A stretch of 64,000 nt of DNA from Palsa-1150 sp964531095 (GCA_964531095.1 CAZHED010000028.1:1-64000); one strand, 5' to 3'. Shown: positions 54,440 to 63,617, numbered from the stretch's first letter. Notes: generated from the letters alone by a model not told the origin. Program-made: numbers and translations.

Positions 54440-56002
54440 TTACGCGAGCGGCCCCACGCGCCCCTGCGCGGCCTCGACGAGGGCGCCGTTGGCGATCATC
54501 TCGGCGACCGCCGCAATGTCGCGATAAAGGGGTCGATCCTCGGTGAGCGGCGCGACGCGCGCACGTACCGCCCCGTGGGCGGCCGCGACCCCACGGCTGG
54601 GCGCCAGGGGTGCGCGTTGATCGAGACCTGCGGCGGCGGTCAGGATCTCGATCGCGAGGGCATGCCGGACGTTGGTCACCACCTGCTGCAGCTTTCGTGC
54701 ACTGACGCTCCCCATGCTCACGTGATCCTCCTTGCCGGCGCTCGATGGGATCGAATCGACGCTCGCCGGATGGCAGAGGACCTTGTTCTCGCTCACCAGC
54801 GACGCGCTGGCGACCTGAGCGATCATGAACCCCGAGTGGAGCCCTCTTCCGGGCGCGAGAAACGGGCTCAACCCAGTCGAAAGCGCGGGATTGACCAGCT
54901 GCTCGACGCGCCGCTCGCTGATGTTGGCTAGCTCCGCCGCGGCCATGGCGGCCAGGTCGAGTGCGAGGGCGAGCGGCTGACCGTGGAAATTGCCTCCGCT
55001 GATCACGTCGGCCCCTCCGTCGTCGCGCAGAAAGACGCTCGGATTGTCGGTGATCGAATTGACCTCCCGCTCGAGGACGGCGCGGACCCACGAGAGCGCG
55101 TCGCGCGTCGCGCCGTGCACCTGGGGGATGCATCGAAGGCTGTACGCATCTTGAACTTTCCCGCAATGCTCATGGCTCTCCATGATCTTGCTCTCGGCGA
55201 GGAGCGCGCGCATGTTGCGGGCCACGACTGCCTGGCCCGGGTGCGGACGCGCCACCTGCAGGCGCTCGTCGAACGGACGGCTCGATCCTTTGAGCGCCTC
55301 GAGGCTCATCGCCCCGGCCACGTCGGCGACGACACACAGACGCTCTGCGTCGAGCAGCGCGAGGGTGCCGAGCGACGCCATGTATTGGGTGCCGTTGATG
55401 AGCGCGAGGCCCTCCTTGGCCTCCAGAACGAGCGGCGTGATACCGGCTCGCCTCATCGCATCGGCGCTCGGCATGAACGGACCGCGGTCGATCTGCGCCT
55501 CACCCTCGCCAATCATGGCGAGGGCCAAGTGCGCGAGCGGTGCGAGATCGCCCGACGCCCCGACGGACCCCTGCGCGGGGACCCGCGGGTGCAGGCGCCG
55601 TTCGAGCATCGCAGCAAGGAGATCGACCAACTCCGCACGCACCCCGCTCGCTCCGAGGGCAAGCACCTGCGCTCGAAGGAGCATCATCCCGCGCACCTCG
55701 GCCACCTCGAGGTCGGGGCCGATGCCGACGGAGTGAGAGCGCACCAGGTTTCGCTGCAGCGCGCGTACGTCGCTCGCTGAAATCCGGGTCTCGCTCAGCG
55801 CTCCGAATCCGGTGTTGACCCCATAGACGTGGGGAGCGGCGTCGCCGGCGGCGGCGATCGCTTCGACGGCAGCCCGCGATCGCGCCATGAGCGTGCGAGC
55901 TTGCTCGCCGAGCGCTACGGGGCGACCGAACCGCGCGACGTGTTCGAGCGATTCGAGCGCGATGGGCAGACCGATGACGACTGGATCCGGAGCCGCGCCC
56001 AT
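54440..56002 (-). CDS. hutH: Histidine ammonia-lyase (HAL/PAL family)
   Basis: A 520-residue MIO-type lyase. The Ala-Ser-Gly that forms the MIO cofactor is at 149-151 (GSVGASGDLAPLAHLAL). YGVNTGFG near the N-terminus carries the catalytic Tyr; NPSVF, NFHGQPLALALD and SSAGKEDHVSMGS match histidine lyase rather than phenylalanine/tyrosine lyase. It would turn histidine into urocanate, but no hutU, hutI or hutG is near. ATG 56002 starts 4 nt after the epimerase stop; an ATG at 56038 overlaps the epimerase. It is the last gene of the lipid operon. Confidence 0.9.
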   Translation of the reverse strand: MGAAPDPVVIGLPIALESLEHVARFGRPVALGEQARTLMARSRAAVEAIAAAGDAAPHVYGVNTGFGALSETRISASDVRALQRNLVRSHSVGIGPDLEVAEVRGMMLLRAQVLALGASGVRAELVDLLAAMLERRLHPRVPAQGSVGASGDLAPLAHLALAMIGEGEAQIDRGPFMPSADAMRRAGITPLVLEAKEGLALINGTQYMASLGTLALLDAERLCVVADVAGAMSLEALKGSSRPFDERLQVARPHPGQAVVARNMRALLAESKIMESHEHCGKVQDAYSLRCIPQVHGATRDALSWVRAVLEREVNSITDNPSVFLRDDGGADVISGGNFHGQPLALALDLAAMAAAELANISERRVEQLVNPALSTGLSPFLAPGRGLHSGFMIAQVASASLVSENKVLCHPASVDSIPSSAGKEDHVSMGSVSARKLQQVVTNVRHALAIEILTAAAGLDQRAPLAPSRGVAAAHGAVRARVAPLTEDRPLYRDIAAVAEMIANGALVEAAQGRVGPLA

Positions 56003-56006
56003 CGGA

Positions 56007-56981
56007 TTAGCGTGCCGCGGCCGCTGGCCAGACGACACCCCGCGCTCGCAGATCCTGCACCGTGTCGTGCAGAGTCTCGTTGGGATCGCGCGGGCTCCAG
56101 CCGAGCTCGCGTTCCGCCTTGCTCGAGTCGACGTACCAGAAGCATTGCGCCATCTCGGCCGCGACTGGATCGATCGGCGCGTTCAAGCCAACGCGAGACC
56201 AGAGGCGTTGCATCCACTGTGCGCCGACTCGCGTGGCCCCCCGCGACATCGGCATCGGCACCACGGGCGGCCGTACACCCGAGACCCGGGCGAGTCGCCC
56301 GAAAAACTCGCGGATGGTCAGGTTGCAAGCCCCTACCAAGTAACGCTCCCCTGCCTTTCCGCGGTCCATGGCCAAACGCATCGCCTCGGCCGCGTCGCGT
56401 ACGTCCACGAACGACAAGCCCCCCGCGAACACGAGCGGGATCGCACCCTCGAGAAACAGGCCGACGTCACCGGTCGACGACCCGCGCAGATCTCCGGGCC
56501 CGAGGAGCAAGCTCGGGTTGACGCACACGACGTCGAACCCGGGGCGACCGCGCTCGAAGGCTGCGCGCTCGGCGAAGAGCTTCGCGCGATAGTACGGCCA
56601 GCGCGAGACAAGGTCGATCGGCGTCGGATCGTCCTCCCTCGCCACGCGACCGGGTGCCTCGCTCACGGCCACGGTACCGCTGGTGGACGCCACGACGACT
56701 CGCTTCACGTTCTCGCGCGAACATGCGTCGACGACGTTCTTCGTCCCTTCGACGTGCAGGCGATACATCTCCTCGGCATCCGCGAGCTTCCGCGAGACTT
56801 TGCCGGCGCAATGAAACGCTGCGACGCAGCCGGCGGCCGCCCCCCTGACCGCCGCCGGGTCGAGGACGTCCCCGCCGCTCTCTCTCGAGAACCCAACGAC
56901 CTCGTGTCCGTGCGCCTTCAGAACCCCAACGAGGTGCGCGCCGAGGAACCCCGTGGCACCAGTGACCAGGTACTTGCTCAT
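56007..56981 (-). CDS. NAD-dependent epimerase/dehydratase (extended SDR)
   Basis: A 324-residue extended SDR. The cofactor motif TGATGFLGAH lies at the N-terminus, the active-site Tyr/Lys at YYRAKLFAE, and the catalytic Ser/Thr in VVASTSGTVAVS. It resembles HpnA-like or 3-beta-hydroxysteroid/dihydroflavonol-reductase-type enzymes that act on a ketone or hydroxyl next to a lipid or sugar. It lies 10 nt after the large FAR protein and 4 nt before the HAL gene. Confidence 0.88.
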   Translation of the reverse strand: MSKYLVTGATGFLGAHLVGVLKAHGHEVVGFSRESGGDVLDPAAVRGAAAGCVAAFHCAGKVSRKLADAEEMYRLHVEGTKNVVDACSRENVKRVVVASTSGTVAVSEAPGRVAREDDPTPIDLVSRWPYYRAKLFAERAAFERGRPGFDVVCVNPSLLLGPGDLRGSSTGDVGLFLEGAIPLVFAGGLSFVDVRDAAEAMRLAMDRGKAGERYLVGACNLTIREFFGRLARVSGVRPPVVPMPMSRGATRVGAQWMQRLWSRVGLNAPIDPVAAEMAQCFWYVDSSKAERELGWSPRDPNETLHDTVQDLRARGVVWPAAAAR

Positions 56982-56991
56982 CGCCGAGTGC

Positions 56992-59900
56992 TCATGCCCG
57001 GGTGTCCAGTTGGAACACTTTCTGAAAGGTCATGAGGAGCCCCAAATCGTTGGACTTGATGGCACCGGAAATGAAATCGGCCGGGCTCGGAACGTAAGAT
57101 TCTCTCACGATTCTCGCGAAAAGCTCGGGGCTCGTCTTGAGGACGCAATCGGCCTGGCCTCCCTCGGGCTTGCCAGGACGCACATCGCACGCCTTTGCGT
57201 CGACCCGGACCGTCCACTTCGCGAGCTCATCCTGACCCAGCGATACGTAGTAGCTCAGCGGCCCCTTCACTTCGCCGGCCACGAACCTCGCCTCGAGCTC
57301 GCCGAACAGCTTGACCAGGGGGTGCTCGGCCGCCGGCGCGAGCGCGTCCAGCCGACTTGCCCTCGCCAAGTCGAGCACGCTGCCGTCGCGCAAAGCGACC
57401 ACAGCGGCTCGAACGATCCGCGCCACTTCGTATGCAGCGTCGGGCGGGGACATCCCTTCGGTCAGGCGCCGTAGATCGGACGCCCGAAGCGGCGAGCCGA
57501 TGCGCGCATCGACATCGCGCCGAATCGGTAGCCTCGCCCCTCTGGGCAGGGCCGCGTAGGTCCCACCGAGGAATACCGGCAAGACATCGACGCCATGGGC
57601 CAGCGCCAGGTGTCCGACGAGCGGCTTGAACTCACCGATCTCGCCGGTATCGCTGCGCGTTTCCTCGGGGAAGAGGAGCAGTGTCTTGCCTCGATCGAGG
57701 ACCTCCCCGGCCAGCCGTGCCCCTTGCTGCGCCGCTTCCTCGCGGTCGATCCCCTTGAGGTTCGTCAGGTTCTCCAAGAACGTCTGCCTGATGCGGCCCT
57801 CGAAGTATTCCCGCGCCGCGAGCGATACGATGTCCTCGCCGTACTTGCCGAGCGCGTGGCGCACCAGACCGATGTCGAGATGGCTCGCATGATTGGCAGC
57901 CACGATGGCGTTGCGATTGTACGGAATGTGGGACAGCCCCGAGACTTGCGGGCTCATCACGTCCTCGTAGAAAAAGTCCTGAAGCTTGCCGACGAATGCG
58001 CGGCCCAAGTCCTGAACGGCCTCCGGTAAAACGAACGGTGGTTTCTGCGCGACTGCGCGAGGCGATCGCCGCGGGTTCGGCAGGCTGTCGGCGAGCTCGG
58101 CGATGCGAGGTGCCGGGCCCTTCTGGAGCACGACGGCGGCCTCTGTTGGGCCGCCCTGCGTGAGGCGCAATCCGATCGACTCGAAGAACGCTTGGGTCTC
58201 CCTGTGCGGCGCCGCGCCGCCGCTGATGAGCCACTTCATGCGACCGCCAACGCTCGCATGCACCGGCCCGAACAGAACGCCTCCCGCGTCGATGCCGACG
58301 CTCGAGAGCCAGCGGTGGGCCTCTCTGGCAGCGTCGAAGGCGGCGCGCGCGAGCGGTCCACGGGCATCGACCTCCTGGAGGATGCGCCGTTCGAGAAGCT
58401 GCCAGAGCGCCGGAACGCCGACCATGGCAGTCGCACGCGATGCCTGAAGCCCGGCGGCAAGGCGCTCGTCGGTGAGCTCTCCCAAGTAGACGACGCGCGC
58501 GCCCCGAGAGAACGGCAGAAGGAGGCCGCAGGTCAGCTCCAACGTGTGGTGCAGGGGGACGACGCTGAGCACCGCGTCACCTTGCGAGAGCGGAAAAAGT
58601 GGCGTGACTGCCGCGACGAGCGACGTCAAGTGGGCGTGCGTGAGCGACAGGCCCGTGCCGCCCGCAAAGACGAGGCTCGCGGCGTCGCCAGGCTCGATCG
58701 CGACCTCCGGCGGAGTGAGCGTGGCGTCTTGCTCGGTCGCGGCGTCGAGGTCGAGCGGCACGAGGTCGGCGTGTCCGGCCGCCACTTGCGCGCGCTCGAT
58801 CACGCTGTCGTTCCACATGACGATACGGGCGCCGCTCTCGGCGATCACGCTGTCCCACCCCGCCGCGTCGAGCGCGGGGTCGACCGGCACGGCAGTCGCT
58901 CCGGACCGGAGAATGCCGAAATACGCGATGGCCCAGGTCGGGTCGTTGCGCGAGGCGAGCAGGATCCGGTCTCCCTTCTTGATCCCGAGCGCCGCCAGGC
59001 GAGCCGCGGTCGACCACGCGCAAAGTTTCACGTCTCGAAAGCTCGTGCGCGTGAGGCCCTGGTCGGTCATCCGCTGCAGCGCGAGCGCGAAGTCGTGCCG
59101 TTCGGCCATCTCGTCCACCAGCGACACCAGCGTCGAATAAGGGGCAAGCGCCCGCGGCGCCTTCCGCAGGCGCCGGTCCATCTCCGGGATAATCCGCTTC
59201 TCCATCGCGGGCATGTGGACGTTCATCATCCAGTCCGCCCAGTCGATCGACTCGGGTGCCCAAGGCAACTTCGCCTTGTCCCCTTCGGCGAGGCGCGCGT
59301 GCGCGGCGCGCGTATTCGAACAGTCGAACGGGCCGAGGCGTTTCGTCGTGAACGGGGCGAACACCTCCTGGATGTCGGCGATCTTCCCTTCGCGGCTGGC
59401 GGCGCGGTCCAGCGTTCCCGCTGCGGCCCGGAGTCCCGGCGCCGCCCTGCGAACGAAGGACGCGAGCCCGCGTGTTGCGCGGGCGATCGCGGGCGGACCG
59501 AGCGCGTCGAAGCGGTCGCGATCGACGAACGCCGGCTCGTAGCGGGCCTGGATGGCGTTCCAAAGCAAGTTGCCTGAGCTCTTTTGCCGATAGTGCTTGC
59601 GCTTGTACAAGCCCATCAGCTCCCCGAAGCGCTGCACTGTGCACGGGTTCACGTCCGCCGCACCGAACTGGTAGACCGGCTTCGCGCTCCCCTCCGAGAG
59701 CTCGGCGAGCGCGAGGATCATTCCCGCAACGACGTAGTCGACGGGAATGAAATCCAGGGGCACGTGCTTGCCCAAGATCTGCGGCTCCCCCTTCATGATG
59801 AGATACGCGTGGAGCGCGCTTGTGTTCACCCCCTCGTTGTACGCTGGCTGGGGATACGCGACGGTCGACTCGCAGCAGGCGGGACGGCATATCGTGAACG

Positions 59901-60777
59901 GAAGCCCACTCCTCGCGATCACCTGCTCGCCGATAGCCTTCGTGTACGTATAGATGTTCGGCCAACCCCAGTGTGTCGCGCGATCCAGCCCCGCGTCGAC
60001 GAGGCGGTCGCTGACGAACTTGCGTTTGACTCGCGCGAGCTCGAGATCGTACGCGGGACCGCGCGCGGGTTCACCCCGCGAGGCGAGATTCTTCCGCACG
60101 CGTTCCGCGAACTCGCTTTGGCGGAATGCGTCATCGCAGCGGTGCTCCGCCTGTGCGACCAGATCCAGGCACTCGGCGATCTCGCGGTCGGGATCCCAAA
60201 GCTCAGCGCCCAGCTCCTCGGCTCGCGGGAACGGCACGGCGCATGGATGCTCCTCGCGAATCAGCCCCTGTCGGGTGCCCGCGACGTAGCAGGTGCTCGT
60301 GTGCATGATCGGGGTCCCGCCGAGGGCTTGGGCCAGAGCGACGAGGTTCTGCGCACCGAAGGCGTTGGCTTTGAGCGCCTCATCGAGCGGCGGGTTGAAA
60401 TCGACGACCCCGGCGACGTTCACGACCGCGTGGATAGTTCCCTTTAGCTCGCTGACGAGCTTCGGTGCGATGCCGCAGAGCGGGCGCCCCATGTCACCGT
60501 CGATTGGGACCACCTTGTCGCGCAAGAACGCTTCGAACCCGCCGCCGAGCGAGCGTCGGAGGGGGGCGAGCGCCTCGGTCGGAGCCACTTGGCTCCAGAA
60601 CCGCTCTTCAGGTTCGACGCCGCCCTTCGCGCGCACGACGAGAAAGATACGGCCGACATGCGGATAGCGGTCGAGCAGCATCGACCAGAAGATCTTCCCG
60701 AGAAAGCCGGTTCCGCCGAGTACGACCAGGCGAGCGCCGTCGAGGATTCCGGAGACGTCGAGTCTGCTGGGCTTCAT
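56992..60777 (-). CDS. Fatty acyl reductase / adenylation-like / acyltransferase / SCP2 multidomain protein
   Basis: A 1261-residue protein with four parts. (1) Fatty acyl-CoA reductase, residues ~10-530: NADP motif GGTGFLGK at 21-28, YTYTK with Tyr276 and Lys280. (2) AMP-binding-like, ~545-890: motif A3 is decayed (LVFAGGTGLSLTHAHL at 702-717, no PKG) and the C-terminal subdomain with the catalytic Lys is missing. (3) PlsC-type acyltransferase, ~950-1130: NHASHLD with H963-x4-D968 and FPEETRS at 1036-1042. (4) SCP2 sterol/lipid-carrier domain, ~1152-1257. It would reduce an acyl thioester to aldehyde or alcohol and esterify a lipid. It resembles multifunctional ether-lipid proteins such as ElbD of Myxococcus xanthus, but I have not compared domain order. 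It starts 12 nt after the LarA-like gene and is followed by the epimerase gene 10 nt on. Confidence 0.9.
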   Translation of the reverse strand: MKPSRLDVSGILDGARLVVLGGTGFLGKIFWSMLLDRYPHVGRIFLVVRAKGGVEPEERFWSQVAPTEALAPLRRSLGGGFEAFLRDKVVPIDGDMGRPLCGIAPKLVSELKGTIHAVVNVAGVVDFNPPLDEALKANAFGAQNLVALAQALGGTPIMHTSTCYVAGTRQGLIREEHPCAVPFPRAEELGAELWDPDREIAECLDLVAQAEHRCDDAFRQSEFAERVRKNLASRGEPARGPAYDLELARVKRKFVSDRLVDAGLDRATHWGWPNIYTYTKAIGEQVIARSGLPFTICRPACCESTVAYPQPAYNEGVNTSALHAYLIMKGEPQILGKHVPLDFIPVDYVVAGMILALAELSEGSAKPVYQFGAADVNPCTVQRFGELMGLYKRKHYRQKSSGNLLWNAIQARYEPAFVDRDRFDALGPPAIARATRGLASFVRRAAPGLRAAAGTLDRAASREGKIADIQEVFAPFTTKRLGPFDCSNTRAAHARLAEGDKAKLPWAPESIDWADWMMNVHMPAMEKRIIPEMDRRLRKAPRALAPYSTLVSLVDEMAERHDFALALQRMTDQGLTRTSFRDVKLCAWSTAARLAALGIKKGDRILLASRNDPTWAIAYFGILRSGATAVPVDPALDAAGWDSVIAESGARIVMWNDSVIERAQVAAGHADLVPLDLDAATEQDATLTPPEVAIEPGDAASLVFAGGTGLSLTHAHLTSLVAAVTPLFPLSQGDAVLSVVPLHHTLELTCGLLLPFSRGARVVYLGELTDERLAAGLQASRATAMVGVPALWQLLERRILQEVDARGPLARAAFDAAREAHRWLSSVGIDAGGVLFGPVHASVGGRMKWLISGGAAPHRETQAFFESIGLRLTQGGPTEAAVVLQKGPAPRIAELADSLPNPRRSPRAVAQKPPFVLPEAVQDLGRAFVGKLQDFFYEDVMSPQVSGLSHIPYNRNAIVAANHASHLDIGLVRHALGKYGEDIVSLAAREYFEGRIRQTFLENLTNLKGIDREEAAQQGARLAGEVLDRGKTLLLFPEETRSDTGEIGEFKPLVGHLALAHGVDVLPVFLGGTYAALPRGARLPIRRDVDARIGSPLRASDLRRLTEGMSPPDAAYEVARIVRAAVVALRDGSVLDLARASRLDALAPAAEHPLVKLFGELEARFVAGEVKGPLSYYVSLGQDELAKWTVRVDAKACDVRPGKPEGGQADCVLKTSPELFARIVRESYVPSPADFISGAIKSNDLGLLMTFQKVFQLDTRA

Positions 60778-60789
60778 CGGCGGATTGCC

Positions 60790-62421
60790 TCAGGCAGTCA
60801 CTTGCGCCATCACGATCGGTGGGACGTGCAGCATCGCGATCTCCGGGCCGCGGTTGCCCCCGCTCGCCATGGCGAGCGCTTCGGCAAACGTGCGCGCCGT
60901 TTCCCACCCGAGAAGCTTCGGAATGTAGTCGTTGTCGGCACCGACGACGATCACTCGCCCCACATGCTGGCGGCCGGCTTCCCCCCAGTACCACATGAAG
61001 AACGGGTGGGCCGGATGGTAAGCGTGGCCGCGGCGATACATCTCCACGTACGCGGGGTTCTTCGCGAACTTCTCCTCGAACCGCTTGTGCATCTCGACTG
61101 CATCGCGCGTCTGCGGAAGGACGTCATGCACGAATTCGATGTACGGGGCGTGTTGGTCGTTGTCGAAGTCGTCGGTGCAGGGATGAAAGACGATCATCGT
61201 TCCCCCTTTGCGCACGAGCGGCTGTCCCTTGTAAAAATTGAACAGGTACCCCTGCGCCATGACCTGCACGAGGAGCGGGTTGAGGAACGCGTTGACATTG
61301 TACGGGCTAATGTACGGAATGCCGCACACGAGGATGTCGGCCTGGCCCTCGACCGGCACGAGGTACTGAGCATTGCAGCGCTCGAGAGTCTGTCGGTGCA
61401 CCGCCTCGCACTCGCCGGCAAAGACCCCAGTGACGCCGTATGGGGCGGGAACGCGCTGAAAAATCGCTTGGCGCGCCGCGCGCGGGAGCTTCGACAGCGT
61501 AAACGACAGCCCCCGGAACGCGGCGCGCTCGCCACCCGTCCAATCGTCCTCGTTCTTGTGAAGAAACTCGAGAGGCCGATCGAACATCCGGTTGTTGATC
61601 GTGGTCTCGATGTGGAAGACGTTGAGCGTCTTCTCGACGAGAATCCCCATTCGGCCGGCGCTCGTTGCGAGGGCGCTCTTTGCCGGGTCCATGTACGAGT
61701 GACAGGCGCGCATAACCTCGGGGTTGTGGTGCGCGCGGAGGCTCTTGTACCCGCAAAGCCCGACGCCCACCGACTTGTGGCCCCCATCCATGGGAACGAA
61801 ATTCACGTTCACGTAAACGAGAAGGTCTGCCTCGACGGCGCTGCGATTCAGCTCGACAACCTCGCCGTGGTCCGTGGTGCCGACGTACTTCATGCCGTCA
61901 GGGTCTTCTCCGTCATGGTTGTAGAGGCGCTTGGGCCAGTACGCGTCGAAGATTCGGTCGCCGACGACGTAACGGACCTCCTCGGCTCGCATACGGCGGT
62001 GCAGACCGGTCGCGATGACGATTTCGACGTCTTCGACGCCGTGGTCGGCGAGCAGACCGAGGACGACAGTCAACACACGACCTCGCACGTCCGGGCGGCG
62101 CATCGGCGGAAGCGGTACCGAGAGGTCGTCGATCGCGATGACGACCTTCATCCCAGGACGAAGCTTGGCGTAGAGCGGCTCGCTGTTCAGGGGGTGAGTG
62201 AGCGCGTAGCGGATGGCCGCGTCGACGTCTTTGAGGGCCTCGAGCGGTGGCCGAGGATAGACCACTCGCGCCCCCACCGGCAGGTCGACCTCGATGAGCT
62301 GATCGCCGCTGAAGACGGCTCGCGGCCGGCTCTTTTTGTCGATGGTGACCACCAGGGGGTGGCTGTCTCGAGCTCTCGGGGGTCGCACCGCAAGCTGAGA
62401 GGAGGACGACCAATCGCTCAT
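60790..62421 (-). CDS. LarA-like protein (DUF2088, nickel-dependent lactate-racemase family)
   Basis: A 543-residue protein of the LarA superfamily, whose members racemise or epimerise 2-hydroxy acids with a nickel-pincer nucleotide. Residues that align with LarA's active site are present: His141 (TGLHRRM), His215 (GGHKSVGV), Lys226 (LCGYKSL, the likely pincer lysine) and His241 (RACHSYMD). It is about 120 residues longer than LarA. The cofactor genes larB, larC and larE are not in the window. Its ATG overlaps the phosphatase stop by 4 nt. Substrate unknown; lipid context suggests a hydroxy-acid or a diastereomer step. Confidence 0.85.
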   Translation of the reverse strand: MSDWSSSSQLAVRPPRARDSHPLVVTIDKKSRPRAVFSGDQLIEVDLPVGARVVYPRPPLEALKDVDAAIRYALTHPLNSEPLYAKLRPGMKVVIAIDDLSVPLPPMRRPDVRGRVLTVVLGLLADHGVEDVEIVIATGLHRRMRAEEVRYVVGDRIFDAYWPKRLYNHDGEDPDGMKYVGTTDHGEVVELNRSAVEADLLVYVNVNFVPMDGGHKSVGVGLCGYKSLRAHHNPEVMRACHSYMDPAKSALATSAGRMGILVEKTLNVFHIETTINNRMFDRPLEFLHKNEDDWTGGERAAFRGLSFTLSKLPRAARQAIFQRVPAPYGVTGVFAGECEAVHRQTLERCNAQYLVPVEGQADILVCGIPYISPYNVNAFLNPLLVQVMAQGYLFNFYKGQPLVRKGGTMIVFHPCTDDFDNDQHAPYIEFVHDVLPQTRDAVEMHKRFEEKFAKNPAYVEMYRRGHAYHPAHPFFMWYWGEAGRQHVGRVIVVGADNDYIPKLLGWETARTFAEALAMASGGNRGPEIAMLHVPPIVMAQVTA

Positions 62422-63116
62422 GGGATGCGCTCCAGCAGACCGGTAAGGACGGGCCGCCTGCCGAGATGAATCACGGGCCAGGCGTATGTGCGGGCGAGCT
62501 TGCCGAGACGAAGATCGGGGTTGACGGCGCAAGGGTGACCGACGACCGAAAGCATCGGCACGTCCGAATAGCTATCGGAGTAGGCAAAGCAGTCAGCGAG
62601 GTCGTGGCCGTGGCTCTTGGCCCACTCGCGGATAAGGCGCGCCTTCTCGGGACCGGCAACGATGGGGCGCACGAGCTTGCCCGTTGCGTAGCCGTCCTTG
62701 ATTTCGAGGCGATTGGCGATGCACGCGGTCGCGCCGACGTGCTTCGCAAGGCGTTCCATGAGAAAGTCGAGCGCACCAGAGACCAGCACGACCTCATGAC
62801 CATTGGCGCGGCACCGCTGAACGAGATCGCGCGCCCCCGGATAGAGCGCACGTTTGACGACCGTGTCGAAGGCTTCGTCGGCAAGGATGAGCAGCCGATC
62901 GCGGGAGATCCCCTCGTACGTTGCGAAGAGCAGCTCGTTGAAGCGGCGACGGTCGACCATCTCCGCAAGCGCCATCCGTGGAGCGCCTGCCGCGGCGCGG
63001 ACCAGGGAGCCGAGCCCCCGCAGCGGGTTCGGCTGGTTGGCGAGATAGAAGACGGTCGGGTGAAGAAGGTTCGTGCGGACCAGCGTCCCATCGACGTCGA
63101 AGAAACTGGCAGGCAC
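62418..63116 (-). CDS. HAD-IB family phosphatase (SerB-like)
   Basis: A 232-residue HAD hydrolase. Motif I DVDGT is at residues 7-11 (FFDVDGTLV), motif II is the Ser in VVLVSGALDFL, motif III Lys is in AGPEKARL, and motif IV is DSYSD in AYSDSYSDVPML. This is the SerB/HAD-IB pattern, a phosphomonoester hydrolase. Such enzymes often dephosphorylate lipid or glycerol phosphates when they sit with acyltransferases. GTG start at 63116. It is the first gene of the operon that runs left to hutH. Confidence 0.88.
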   Translation of the reverse strand: MPASFFDVDGTLVRTNLLHPTVFYLANQPNPLRGLGSLVRAAAGAPRMALAEMVDRRRFNELLFATYEGISRDRLLILADEAFDTVVKRALYPGARDLVQRCRANGHEVVLVSGALDFLMERLAKHVGATACIANRLEIKDGYATGKLVRPIVAGPEKARLIREWAKSHGHDLADCFAYSDSYSDVPMLSVVGHPCAVNPDLRLGKLARTYAWPVIHLGRRPVLTGLLERIP

Positions 63117-63206
63117 AGCACGCGCTTTTCGTCCACGCAGACCCGACTGTCAAGTCGGGGGCGAGAGGCCGCGCGTTCCGGCCCGAACGGTGTACGGTAC
63201 CCGTCG

Positions 63207-63422
63207 ATGAGAACCACCGCTTGGGCCGCGATCGCCGCCATCTGCCTCGCGGCGTGTCCTCCCGCGAGCACCTCGAGCGAGGGCTCGGCGGCGAAGCCGG
63301 CAGGAGCGTGCACCAAGGAGGGGCAAAACTGCGAGTACTCACCCGGCAAGATTGGTCTCTGCACCACGAAGCCCGACGGTTGCGACGGTGACCCGTGCTT
63401 GTCGTGCATGTCGCTGCACTAG
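63207..63422 (+). CDS. Small Cys-rich lipoprotein
   Basis: A 71-residue lipoprotein (MRTTAWAAIAAICLAAC, lipobox LAAC) with six further Cys in the mature part (CTKEGQNCEY, GLCTTKPDGCDGDPCLSCMS). It is divergent from the HAD phosphatase gene. Its TAG stop lies inside the left end of the REP-like doublet. The function is unknown. Confidence 0.7.
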   Translation: MRTTAWAAIAAICLAACPPASTSSEGSAAKPAGACTKEGQNCEYSPGKIGLCTTKPDGCDGDPCLSCMSLH

Positions 63423-63595
63423 TGCACCGCAGTCGAGAGGCGACCAATCGCCTGCGGCGATTGCGCTCGCTGCGCGAGCGGGCGGTGCCCTAGTTTTTCC
63501 CTTGGGCTTCGCCCAAACCCCGAAATCGCTCCCGCGATTTCGCTAGCGCACCGCCGCTCCGCGCGCTTGATACCATCTCGACGGCGGTGCACTAG
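63419..63595. repeat. REP-like doublet with terminal inverted repeats
   Basis: A 177-bp element with ~22-bp inverted ends (CTAGTGCACCGC, then GTCGAGA) at 63419-63440 and 63573-63595. Inside it are two hairpins, each bounded by CTAGnGCACCGC and its inverse (63419-63492 and about 63542-63595), joined by a spacer with smaller stems (CCCTTGGG, CGAAATCG...CGATTTCG). This is the architecture of paired REP elements (BIME-type). A TGCACTAGTGCA palindrome spans the stop codon of the small lipoprotein. No RAYT transposase is in the window. Confidence 0.75.
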
Positions 63596-63617
63596 CAAGA
63601 TCGGCCAGCGTCGGAAC

